DNA of 5,132 nucleotides from an uncultured Spirochaetales bacterium (GCA_945947045.1 CAMEXG010000145.1:1-5132), one strand, 5' to 3'; counted from the stretch's first letter, positions 1-5,132 are shown. Program-made: numbers and translations. Notes: generated by a model from the sequence alone, not told the origin.

Positions 1-97
1 TTGAGAGTTTTTCATTTTCCAAAACATATTTTTTTACTCTTCTTCACATTGGTCTTCACTGCATTACTATTTTAGAGAAGGAGTATTTGGTATAAGA

Positions 98-226
98 ATG
101 AATGTGATTTCCTTCCCTAGGTATCAATCTATCATTAAAGTGCTCTCCAAGTACCCGCCTCGACCTGAATATACACTTGATTTCCTAGAAAAGATTATTC
201 TTGTGAAAATAAATCCCCGGTCATAA
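98..226 (+). CDS. Possible 42-aa open frame at left edge, unrecognised
   Basis: An ATG at 98 opens a 42-codon frame ending in TAA at 224-226. A purine-rich AGAAGGAG lies at 76-83, but 14 bases from the ATG, farther than usual. The same frame is open upstream without a start back to base 5, so this could be the tail of a decayed longer gene. The predicted peptide has a basic, proline-containing middle (KYPPRPEY) and a hydrophobic end, and matches no family I know. The opposite strand is also partly open here. It ends 2 bp before the stop of the convergent minus-strand gene. It is quite possibly non-coding; I see nothing else in 1-228. Confidence 0.15.
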   Translation: MNVISFPRYQSIIKVLSKYPPRPEYTLDFLEKIILVKINPRS

Positions 227-228
227 AG

Positions 229-545
229 TCACTTGTACATTCTTTGTTCTTCGTTTGTCATTTCATCAATAAACACCTGCTTATAGCTCATAGTATCAGA
301 ATCAAAAAGCGTCATGTCTGATATTTCCATATCATCATCTGAATAGGTTCTGTTCCCCATAATGGGTAAGGGCCGAATTCGTACCAGTATGCAATGGGAT
401 TATCGTCATAGTCGTTCTGGACTTCGTAGTCGATGTAGGTGGCAAGAAACTTGAGATCTGTGCATCTCAATGTTGCTGCAACCAGTTTTACATACAATTC
501 TTTGTATCTTAATTTACCGGCATAATTGCCTCCTGACATAAACAT
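229..545 (-). pseudogene. Small hypothetical protein gene, frameshifted
   Basis: I do not recognise this family. The open frame from the ATG at 545-543 (or 539-537) reads about 60 protein-like residues (LRYKELYVKLVAATLRC, then an acidic stretch ending WYEFGPYP). It then runs into a poor tail stopping at 312. In the -1 frame, from about 366, coding continues naturally (IMGNRTYSDDDMEISDMT through NEEQRMYK) to TGA at 231-229, so one base appears to be missing in CCTTACCCATTATGGGG. The best ribosome binding site, AGGAGG (534-529), serves the ATG at 523-521. That start reads MPV and then needs a second -1 shift at AAA to join KLRYKEL. With both repaired, the product would be a soluble, acidic protein of about 98 residues. 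It is divergent from the glycohydrolase gene. Two joined fragments are seen; the repair is inference. Confidence 0.5.
529..534 (-). promoter_or_regulatory. Ribosome binding site AGGAGG deciding a start
   Basis: On the minus strand AGGAGG is followed by CAATT and then ATG at 523-521, an ideal 5-base spacing. The upstream ATGs at 545 and 539 have no such site. The ATG at 523 is out of frame with the rest of the gene (it reads MPVN and stops), which argues that a base is missing from the AAA run right after it. A chance match inside the longer frame is the alternative. Confidence 0.45.
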
Positions 546-607
546 AGGACAGATTTTTAGCTATTGATAAAAACACGGTGATATTCTTAATAGAAGAGGA
601 TAGAAAT

Positions 608-1459
608 ATGGGAAGACAAGAAAACATCGATATCTTTGAAGATACAAAACGCCTTTATGAAACAGACGCATCTTTAGTCGAGGGTGTGAGAAGATCAACA
701 CAAAATGAGGAATTCGTTGATGGTGGAAAGAGTATTCTGACAGAGATTGATAAACTCTATGAAAAGCAAGCCAAGGTAATCGTAAGTGACAAGAGATCTT
801 TTGAAGCTGCAGCTATGTATGCTTATCAGAAGAAGAAAGTATGTGTGCTTAACTTTGCTTCAGCAACAAACCCCGGAGGTGGGGTGACTAAAGGATCTTC
901 GGCACAGGAAGAGGCTCTCTGCAGGATTTCTACACTCTATCCATGCCTAAGTGACAGGAAGATGATGAGATGTTTCTATTATCCCCATAGAGATGCCCGA
1001 AATCCTCTCCACAATGACGATGCAATTTATACTCCCGATGTTGTAGTCTTCAAATCAGATACTCAATATCCGAGACTTCTGAGCCAAGACAAATGGTATA
1101 AAGTGAATGTAATAACTTCAGCCGCTCCCAACCTGAGACAAAACCCAAGTAATGCAATGAATACAGGAGACGGAAACAAAAAGGCAGATATCAATAGAGA
1201 TGAACTTCTTTCTCTATTGGAAAAGAGAATCCATAGGATCTTGGAAATAGCTCGAGGTAAGGGGAATGAAGTCATCATTCTAGGAGCTTTTGGCTGTGGA
1301 GCATTCATAAATCCTCCACAGGTTGTGGCGGAGGCAATGAAAAGTGAAGTGGAGAAGTTTAGAAATCACTTCGACACAATAGAAGTCGCTGTATATTGCC
1401 CACGCTATGATGATACAAACTATCAAGTATTTAAGAGAGTTTTGGGAAATCTCAATTGA
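608..1459 (+). CDS. Bacterial-type poly(ADP-ribose) glycohydrolase (macro domain, TIGR02452-like)
   Basis: The product is a 283-residue cytosolic protein expected to hydrolyse O-glycosidic bonds of (poly-)ADP-ribose attached to proteins or nucleic acids. The PARG signature GGG-X(6-8)-QEE is plain: NPGGG at residues 88-92, then VTKGSSA, then QEE at 100-102. E102 is the expected catalytic glutamate by comparison with the Thermomonospora curvata enzyme. Other family marks are the N-terminal NIDIFEDTKRLY (6-17), NDDAIYTPDVVVFK (136-149), SAAPNLR (171-177) and the ADP-ribose phosphate-binding loop GAFGCGAFINPP (226-237). The length is typical for the family and no lesion is seen. I chose ATG 608 because GAAGAGGA (592-600) is well spaced before it and family members begin near there. 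The frame is also open from ATG 578, which would add ten residues. It is divergent from the broken small gene, with 131 bp before the transporter operon. No ADP-ribosyltransferase is visible nearby, so its target is unknown. Confidence 0.93.
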   Translation: MGRQENIDIFEDTKRLYETDASLVEGVRRSTQNEEFVDGGKSILTEIDKLYEKQAKVIVSDKRSFEAAAMYAYQKKKVCVLNFASATNPGGGVTKGSSAQEEALCRISTLYPCLSDRKMMRCFYYPHRDARNPLHNDDAIYTPDVVVFKSDTQYPRLLSQDKWYKVNVITSAAPNLRQNPSNAMNTGDGNKKADINRDELLSLLEKRIHRILEIARGKGNEVIILGAFGCGAFINPPQVVAEAMKSEVEKFRNHFDTIEVAVYCPRYDDTNYQVFKRVLGNLN

Positions 1460-1484
1460 AGGGTGCTGTAATTGATAAGTTTTT

Positions 1485-1513
1485 TTGAAATTATAGTCAA
1501 TGAAAGATGTAAA
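1485..1513 (+). promoter_or_regulatory. Possible sigma-A promoter for the ABC operon
   Basis: TTGAAA (1485-1490, five of six to the -35 consensus) is followed after 17 bases by TGTAAA (1508-1513, four of six to the -10). It lies in the spacer between the glycohydrolase and the ABC ATPase and would give a leader of about 70 bases. An alternative pair, TTGATA (1472) and TATAGT (1492), is only 14 bases apart and less likely. Read-through from the glycohydrolase gene is also possible, since no terminator was seen after it. Confidence 0.3.
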
Positions 1514-1562
1514 AACGTTATTTCGTTGGTATTATTTTTTTATTATTTACACGATGAAATGT

Positions 1563-1578
1563 GTGATGCTTACATCAC
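1563..1578. promoter_or_regulatory. Perfect inverted repeat next to the ribosome binding site (operator or leader hairpin)
   Basis: GTGATG and CATCAC form a perfect 6-bp inverted repeat around the loop CTTA. It ends 2 bases before the ribosome binding site GGAGGA (1581-1586) of the ABC ATPase gene. As DNA it could be the site of a dimeric repressor. As RNA it could be a small hairpin stacking next to the ribosome binding site. It has no following T run, so it is not a terminator. It resembles a CRP half-site pair, but the spacing is two bases too long for that. Confidence 0.4.
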
Positions 1579-1590
1579 CCGGAGGATAAG

Positions 1591-2895
1591 ATGAATTTAG
1601 ATATACTCCAGATACTCTTTTTCTTCCTTGACACTATAGGTCTTTGGCTTTTATTCAGGATGTGCGGGGAAAACAAATGGTGGGCTTTGGTTCCTCTATA
1701 TAGATTCTATAAACTTAGCCAATGTGCACAAAAAGAGGAGAACGGACGGACGTTCTTCGTTCTTTATTTTTTCAATTACTTTTTTCAAATAATATCCAGT
1801 ATTATTCAGAACTTCTTCCCTCAATTTAACGGGATGGTCTACATGTTGGATGTCTTGTCTCTTCTTCTTGGCATCGGTTCTTTTGTTTATAAAGTGCGTA
1901 TATACATCGGAATGTGCGATGTTTTCTCCGTTTCAAAGAAATGGGTGGCGTTGTGGATTATCTCAACTGGCCTTGGAGCCTTGGTCTTCGCCCTGAAAAA
2001 GGCCTTTGTCTATACTCCTTCAGTTAAAAAAAGCGCCGCCTCCGAATCAGGTCTGGTGGCTCAAGAAACGAAAGAAGGCCTTTCCATCAATATTAAGAAA
2101 AGAACAGTAGGCGGTTTGTTAAATAAGAGAAATCTTTTGAAAGATATCCATCTCAATATCCCGAAGGGGAGGATGGTTCTTCTTGTAGGAGGCTCCGGAG
2201 CTGGTAAAACTACTTTCATTAACGCCATCACCGGCTTTGAAAAGGCAGACGCCAAGATTCTTCTTGACGGAAAAGATGTTTATAAGTCTTTTGAGGACGT
2301 TAAATATGACATAGGTTTCGTTCCACAGATGGACATGATCCGTTACAACGATAATGTGAGAAAGACTGTTCTCGATGCAGCTTCCCTTCGTCTTCCCATA
2401 TCAATTTCAGATAAGGAAAAGAACGAAATAGTAGATGGCGTTCTGGACGAGTTCGGACTAAAGGCCGTTGAAGACAACATGGTTGGTAAGCTATCCGGAG
2501 GACAGAAAAAGAGGGAGAGCATAGCCATGGAGTTTGTATCCAATCCCTCCCTCTTCATTCTTGACGAACCTGATTCAGGTCTTGACGGAGTTCTTGCAAG
2601 GGAATTGATGGAGCATCTACATAGAATCTCAAGGGAAGGAAAAATCGTCATAGTAATTACTCATTCCCCGGATAGAGTCCTTGATCTCTTCGACGACGTC
2701 ATCGTTTTGGCCAAGGATGCAGATAGGACAGGAAGACTGGTGTTCTATGGTCTTGTTGAAGAAGCAAAAGCGTTCTTTGACAGGGACAGAATGGAAGAGA
2801 TCGTGAAGGTCATCAACCAGAAGGAGGAAGGTGGACTTGGTATGGCTGATGAGTTGATCGTGAAGTATGGAGAGATTAGAAATGGCAGGAAATGA
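1591..2895 (+). CDS. ABCG-type ABC transporter ATP-binding protein with fused N-terminal membrane domain (DUF5684-like)
   Basis: The 434-residue protein has two parts. Residues 1-140 are membranous, with likely helices near 6-22, 53-72, 85-105 and 117-138. They include GENKWWALVPLYRFYKLSQC (26-45), which resembles the core of DUF5684. Residues 165-400 are an ABC ATPase: Walker A GGSGAGKT (200-207), Q-loop Q246, signature LSGGQ (301-305), Walker B LFILDE (321-326), D-loop SGLD (329-332) and H-loop H358. The ending GRLVFYGLVEEAKAFF (381-396) is typical of the ABCG (White/eye-pigment) group, which normally reads GrvvyfG-ea--yF. After the Walker B glutamate, the usual PTSGLD reads PDSGLD. The start has a strong GGAGGA site 4 bases upstream. 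The permease gene overlaps its end, so the two are translationally coupled and form one exporter. The substrate is unknown, as is the role of the fused membrane part. Confidence 0.9.
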   Translation: MNLDILQILFFFLDTIGLWLLFRMCGENKWWALVPLYRFYKLSQCAQKEENGRTFFVLYFFNYFFQIISSIIQNFFPQFNGMVYMLDVLSLLLGIGSFVYKVRIYIGMCDVFSVSKKWVALWIISTGLGALVFALKKAFVYTPSVKKSAASESGLVAQETKEGLSINIKKRTVGGLLNKRNLLKDIHLNIPKGRMVLLVGGSGAGKTTFINAITGFEKADAKILLDGKDVYKSFEDVKYDIGFVPQMDMIRYNDNVRKTVLDAASLRLPISISDKEKNEIVDGVLDEFGLKAVEDNMVGKLSGGQKKRESIAMEFVSNPSLFILDEPDSGLDGVLARELMEHLHRISREGKIVIVITHSPDRVLDLFDDVIVLAKDADRTGRLVFYGLVEEAKAFFDRDRMEEIVKVINQKEEGGLGMADELIVKYGEIRNGRK

Positions 2896-3826
2896 TGTAA
2901 GACATAGAGGCGGCTTCAGACAGATTCCAATTTATATCGGTAAGTTTTTCAGGATGTTTATCTTTATGGATGACTGGAAGGTCCTTCCTTTCTCCGCTCT
3001 CATCGCCGCTCTTGTTTCCTATGCTGTTGGAAACACAATGTTCGTAACAATGGAAGGAACTATGAAAGGTTCCTTGGCATTGACTTGTGTTTTGATATGG
3101 AATGGTTTCTTCAATTCAATTCAATCCATCTGCAGAGAAAGAAACGTTATAAAGAGAGAACACAGATCTGGAATGAAAATAGGAGCATATTTATCCTCCC
3201 AGATTATTTATCAAGCATTCTTGTGCCTTATGCAGGCTGTCATCACTTTGGCAGTATTCTACATGGCGGGAATGAAGAGAGTGAGCAGCGGAGTCGTCAC
3301 ACCATTTTTCTTGGTGGATCTGGCGATTACATTCTTCCTTATTTCATTCTCTTCAGACATGCTTGCCTTAATGATATCCGCTGTCTCTAAAACAACGACT
3401 TTCGCCATGACAGTCATGCCATTTGTCCTTGTGTTCCAGCTTGTGTTCTCAGGTGGAGTATTTGCCCTTCAGGGAGGAGCCTCCATTCTTACTAACTTCA
3501 CTATCGCCAAGTGGGGGATGTGTGCCATCTGTGCTATCTGTGGATATAACTCTCTCCCGACCTTTACAGTGTGGAATCAACTACAGAATTTGAAGGGATA
3601 TGAATATGAGGGAATGTACCCTGTCCAAATGGTGGTCGACAACATAGAAAGAACGGGAAATGTGGAGAAATTCTGTATGGAGATAGCTTCCAATAATCAG
3701 GTTGCCCAATATGCATCCACTCCAACGAATGTATTGAATGTATGGAGCTATCTGTTGGATTTTGCAATTGTATTTTCTCTTCTTTCTTTATTCTTTCTTT
3801 CCAAGATAGATAAAGATAAGCGTTGA
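2882..3826 (+). CDS. ABC-2 type (ABCG-like) transporter permease
   Basis: The 314-residue membrane protein is the transmembrane partner of the preceding ATPase. A short soluble N-terminus is followed by likely helices near residues 34-55, 63-81, 103-128, 140-166, 173-196 and 286-306. RERNVIKREHRSGMKIGAYL (85-104) matches the connecting-helix segment of ABCG/ABC2 membrane domains, where an arginine- and glutamate-rich stretch precedes the third helix. A soluble segment of about 60 residues (232-282) lies before the last helix, as in the large extracellular loop of ABCG proteins. I chose ATG 2882 because GGAGAG (2869-2874) is spaced 7 bases before it; ATG 2867 in the same frame has no good site. 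The gene overlaps the ATPase gene by 14 bases. ATPase and permease are separate polypeptides here, unlike eukaryotic ABCG half-transporters. A dimer of each is inferred for the working exporter. Confidence 0.88.
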   Translation: MAGNDVRHRGGFRQIPIYIGKFFRMFIFMDDWKVLPFSALIAALVSYAVGNTMFVTMEGTMKGSLALTCVLIWNGFFNSIQSICRERNVIKREHRSGMKIGAYLSSQIIYQAFLCLMQAVITLAVFYMAGMKRVSSGVVTPFFLVDLAITFFLISFSSDMLALMISAVSKTTTFAMTVMPFVLVFQLVFSGGVFALQGGASILTNFTIAKWGMCAICAICGYNSLPTFTVWNQLQNLKGYEYEGMYPVQMVVDNIERTGNVEKFCMEIASNNQVAQYASTPTNVLNVWSYLLDFAIVFSLLSLFFLSKIDKDKR

Positions 3827-3836
3827 AATAGATTAA

Positions 3837-3866
3837 GGGGAGGGTGTGTATTTATGCACTTTCCTC
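3837..3866. terminator. Hairpin between convergent operons, probable terminator
   Basis: GGGGAGGGTG (3837-3846) can pair with CACTTTCCTC (3857-3866) over ten positions, three of them G-U when read as plus-strand RNA, around a 10-base loop. It begins 10 bases after the permease stop and lies just beyond the end of the convergent minus-strand membrane gene. The sequence after it is pyrimidine- and AT-rich but lacks a clean T run on either strand, so termination may be weak. Position is the main support. Confidence 0.45.
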
Positions 3867-3877
3867 ATATCTACTTT

Positions 3878-4338
3878 CTATATTTCATGTTTTTCGTATA
3901 ACTCAAAGATAATTATTGAAGTGTGAAATGGAGATGACAATTCTACAGCTAAGTTCTGAATTTCTGTTAACAGTTGTTGTATTCTGAATGATTTGATATC
4001 TTGATATGGAATATTGGAAAGAGATGGAACAACTATATCTTTATTTGCTTTGTTAAGTGCAACAGCTCCCTTAAGTACAAGATGTCCATCAATCAACTCT
4101 ATTGCAGATTTCGAAAGAAGAAAAAAAATTGAGAGAACCAAAGTAGTATAAAGTTTTTTTGATGAGTATGAAAACGTAATGCCGACAATAGAGGAAACAA
4201 CTAGAACGGATAGAAATGAACAAAGAAAACCAAGAAACGCATATCCGATAATGAAAATAAATTCAATTATAGGATGTTCTGTTGCATTATTAAACCAAAA
4301 AACAAATGAATGGATTTTTGAAAAAAACTATTTCTCAT
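3878..4338 (-). pseudogene. Small membrane protein of unknown function, frameshifted at a T7 run
   Basis: ATG at 4338-4336 follows GAAGG (4349-4345) by 6 bases and reads MRNSFFQKSIHLFFG before stopping at 4267. If the ribosome moves to the -1 frame at the T7 run (4327-4321), the sequence becomes MRNSFFSKIHSFVFWFNN and stays open to TAG at 3880-3878, giving 153 residues. This long frame has no ATG of its own; its first in-frame TTG is at 4141. The product has hydrophobic segments near residues 24-57 (one or two helices) and 62-84. A polar tail (NIPYQDIKSFRIQQLLTEI) and the end ELYEKHEI follow. I do not recognise the family. It follows DUF2442 by 44 bases in the same direction, so probably one transcript. 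The opposite-strand frame at 4179-4370 is a shadow. Missing T, sequencing error or slippage on T TTT TTT are all possible. Confidence 0.5.
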
Positions 4339-4382
4339 TATTGGCCTTCAAAAGAATCGAGGTAAGGTGATGTTAGAGTCAG

Positions 4383-4634
4383 TTAATCCAACGATTCACC
4401 ATATTCATAGATAATATCACTTGGTAAATCTATATCATCTGTCCAGAAAACACAGGTCCTAGAAGCATCAACTTGAACCGAATTGAATAACCCTTTTATG
4501 TTTTTTAAATCTTGATATGAGGGAATATCATTTATATCAGAATTAACATCATATAAGACAGTTTTTCCATCATCAAATTCAACTAATAATCTAAAGTCTT
4601 CTTTAGGCTGCAATTTTTTTATTCTAGGAATCAT
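4383..4634 (-). CDS. DUF2442 domain protein
   Basis: The 83-residue soluble protein carries the DUF2442 pattern: RLLVEFDDGKTVLYDV (15-30), a short linker with LKNIKGLFNSVQVD (43-56), and VFWTDDIDLPSDIIYEYG (62-79). These match the family's beta-strand 'F-DG--r-yDl', 'f--v-vd' and 'W--giDl--d-lYe' segments. I chose ATG 4634 because GAGG sits 5 bases before it; a TTG at 4649 in the same frame would add five residues but starts inside the DUF4160 gene. It is intact and begins 7 bases after the DUF4160 stop. The two families are often adjacent in bacteria and have been suspected to be a toxin-antitoxin-like or regulatory pair. The molecular function is unknown. Confidence 0.88.
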   Translation of the reverse strand: MIPRIKKLQPKEDFRLLVEFDDGKTVLYDVNSDINDIPSYQDLKNIKGLFNSVQVDASRTCVFWTDDIDLPSDIIYEYGESLD

Positions 4635-4641
4635 TATGACC

Positions 4642-4895
4642 TCACACAAGAGGAGGAAGTTTTGTTATAGTCTGATCATTCCACATTTTCTGAAGCTCTG
4701 AAGAGTAAAGTGATAGCCATTCCTTTACAAGGTTTTGAGCTTTTAAGGGAAGATCTCCTTCAATCATTTCCCCTGTAATAATATTGAAGGTACCTACATA
4801 TTCTCCATATATAGCGTGAACATGACTTGGTTCATGTTCTTTTGGCTTAAAAACATTTTGATTATAATACCATAAAATCTAGCAATCTCTGGCAT
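4642..4895 (-). pseudogene. DUF4160 protein gene, one-base frameshift at a T5 run
   Basis: From ATG 4895 the frame reads MPEIARFYGIIIKMF, the classic DUF4160 N-terminus, then goes astray and stops at TAG 4796-4794. Moving to the -1 frame at the T5 run (4853-4849) restores KPKEHEPSHVHAIYGEY, GEMIEGDLPLKAQNLVKEW and a KLPPLV end at TGA 4644-4642. That gives 84 residues, the usual family length. The HEPSHVHA block holds the conserved histidine pattern of the family. A perfect AGGAGGT ribosome binding site and a promoter precede it. Its stop lies 7 bases before DUF2442, its usual neighbour. As written, the gene yields a 33-residue fragment. The likely causes are a lost T by mutation or by sequencing error; programmed frameshifting is less likely but has a hairpin in its favour. 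Confidence 0.8.
4818..4839 (-). repeat. Perfect 8-bp inverted repeat inside DUF4160, downstream of the frameshift
   Basis: On the minus strand GAACATGA, loop ACCAAG, and TCATGTTC form a perfect 8-bp stem with a 6-base loop. The stem begins 8 bases after GTTTTTA, the place where the frame must change. This is the geometry of a -1 frameshift stimulator. The stem also encodes the conserved EHEPSHVH block, so the symmetry may be a by-product of the protein sequence. Confidence 0.5.
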
Positions 4896-4902
4896 AAGAA
4901 GC

Positions 4903-4910
4903 ACCTCCTT
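4903..4910 (-). promoter_or_regulatory. Strong ribosome binding site for DUF4160
   Basis: AAGGAGGT lies 7 bases before ATG 4895 on the minus strand. This near-perfect site confirms the start even though the gene is frameshifted downstream, and indicates that the cluster was built for efficient translation. Confidence 0.8.
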
Positions 4911-4925
4911 TATAATATTATTGAT

Positions 4926-4960
4926 AGTATAGCATACTTAACAGTGGAAAGCTCTATCAA
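4926..4960 (-). promoter_or_regulatory. Promoter of the DUF4160-DUF2442-membrane protein cluster
   Basis: On the minus strand TTGATA (4960-4955) and TATGCT (4936-4931) are 18 bases apart. Overlapping the latter is TGCTATACT (4934-4926), an extended -10 (TGN before TATACT) that can work with a weak -35. Either would start transcription some 20-30 bases before the DUF4160 ATG. No terminator was seen inside the cluster, so the promoter should serve all three genes. Confidence 0.5.
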
Positions 4961-4993
4961 GTTAGTTGTTAAGATGTAAATAGGTTACGAGCA

Positions 4994-5010
4994 CCACCTA
5001 TCAGAGGTGG
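4994..5010. repeat. Short perfect inverted repeat upstream of the DUF4160 promoter
   Basis: CCACCT (4994-4999) and AGGTGG (5005-5010) form a 6-bp GC-rich stem with loop ATCAG. It sits between the right-edge open frame and the minus-strand promoter. It lacks a T run on either strand and could be an operator or a remnant hairpin. I see no target-site duplication or paired copy that would make it a mobile-element end. Confidence 0.3.
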
Positions 5011-5126
5011 ACAAGTGCAAGACCGCCTAAAATAATGTATTGATCCCTCTTACCCCCGATTTCTATACTCCCCAACGATATTGAACACTGTGTTACGTTT
5101 TTCCTGAACTGTATAACGTTATTCAT
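5001..5126 (-). CDS. Unrecognised 41-aa open frame at right edge, possibly partial
   Basis: The minus-strand frame starting at ATG 5126 reads MNNVIQFRKN and ends KRDQYIILGGLALVHL with TGA at 5003-5001. It is also open through the window edge, so it could be the C-terminus of a larger gene. There is no visible ribosome binding site in the 6 bases before the ATG. The end of the frame overlaps the inverted repeat at 4994-5010. I recognise no family; the plus strand here is also partly open over short stretches. Chance is a serious alternative. Confidence 0.2.
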   Translation of the reverse strand: MNNVIQFRKNVTQCSISLGSIEIGGKRDQYIILGGLALVHL

Positions 5127-5132
5127 AAACCC

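Noticed and set aside
1063..1308. Minus-strand open frame inside the glycohydrolase gene
   Set aside because: It lies wholly opposite conserved PARG motifs and its translation is low-complexity with no family features; it is a shadow.
1563..1578. CRP-like site (TGTGA ... TCACC)
   Set aside because: The gap between half sites is 8 rather than 6 bases and the second half is imperfect, so it was kept only as a generic inverted repeat.
2061..2651. Minus-strand open frames opposite the ABC ATPase
   Set aside because: They are antisense to Walker A, signature and Walker B regions; serine/proline-rich translations typical of shadows.
3114..3128. Short tandem repeat TTCAA x3 in the permease gene
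   Set aside because: The period is 5 and the frame is intact through it; it encodes an ordinary FNSIQS stretch, so there is no sign of phase variation.
3085..3390. Plus-strand open frame of 101 codons inside the permease
   Set aside because: It is in another frame of a gene with clear ABC-2 features, and has no ribosome binding site or recognisable domain.
3564..3767. Minus-strand open frame opposite the permease C-terminal part
   Set aside because: Histidine/proline-rich antisense of the permease extracellular loop; no supporting signals.
4179..4370. Plus-strand open frame of 63 codons
   Set aside because: It is antisense to the membrane protein whose hydrophobic frame is continuous through the region; the plus translation is a lysine- and arginine-rich shadow.
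4981..5132. Insertion-sequence end or att site at the right edge
   Set aside because: No transposase motif, no terminal repeat matching another part of the window, and no direct repeat could be found.

Overview
The window looks like chromosomal or accessory DNA from a low-to-moderate-GC Bacillota, of the anaerobic gut-commensal kind (Lachnospiraceae or Erysipelotrichaceae are guesses). The basis is AGGAGG-type ribosome binding sites, AT-rich spacers, and protein families common in that group. Nothing in the sequence fixes the genus. No rRNA, tRNA, CRISPR array or complete insertion sequence was seen.

Layout. Positions 1-228 hold no gene I can support, only a 42-codon open frame. A small minus-strand gene of unknown function (229-545) is broken by one, probably two, single-base lesions. 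It is divergent from an intact plus-strand gene (608-1459) for a bacterial-type poly(ADP-ribose) glycohydrolase (macro domain, TIGR02452-like). After a 131-bp spacer with a possible promoter and a perfect inverted repeat just before the ribosome binding site comes a two-gene plus-strand operon. Its first gene is an ABC ATPase of the ABCG type with a fused N-terminal membrane domain resembling DUF5684 (1591-2895). Its second gene, overlapping by 14 bp, is the ABC-2 type permease (2882-3826). A 10-bp hairpin (3837-3866) separates this operon from a convergent minus-strand cluster.

The minus-strand cluster reads, in transcription order, DUF4160 (4895-4642, frameshifted), DUF2442 (4634-4383, intact) and a small membrane protein of unknown function (4338-3878, frameshifted at a run of seven T). 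It has a recognisable promoter and a perfect AGGAGGT ribosome binding site upstream. The last 170 bp hold a short inverted repeat and an unrecognised open frame reaching the window edge.

How the genes relate. The ATPase and permease clearly form one ABCG-like exporter of unknown substrate. DUF4160 and DUF2442 are a common gene pair of unproven, possibly toxin-antitoxin-like, function. The glycohydrolase has no ADP-ribosyltransferase in view and no demonstrated link to the transporter. The most notable pattern is that every lesion in the minus-strand genes is of the same type: one base appears to be missing, usually at a homopolymer. The two plus-strand loci, about 3.1 kb, are intact. This could mean gene decay, homopolymer sequencing error or, for DUF4160, recoding. 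I do not see convincing evidence for a wholly new system.
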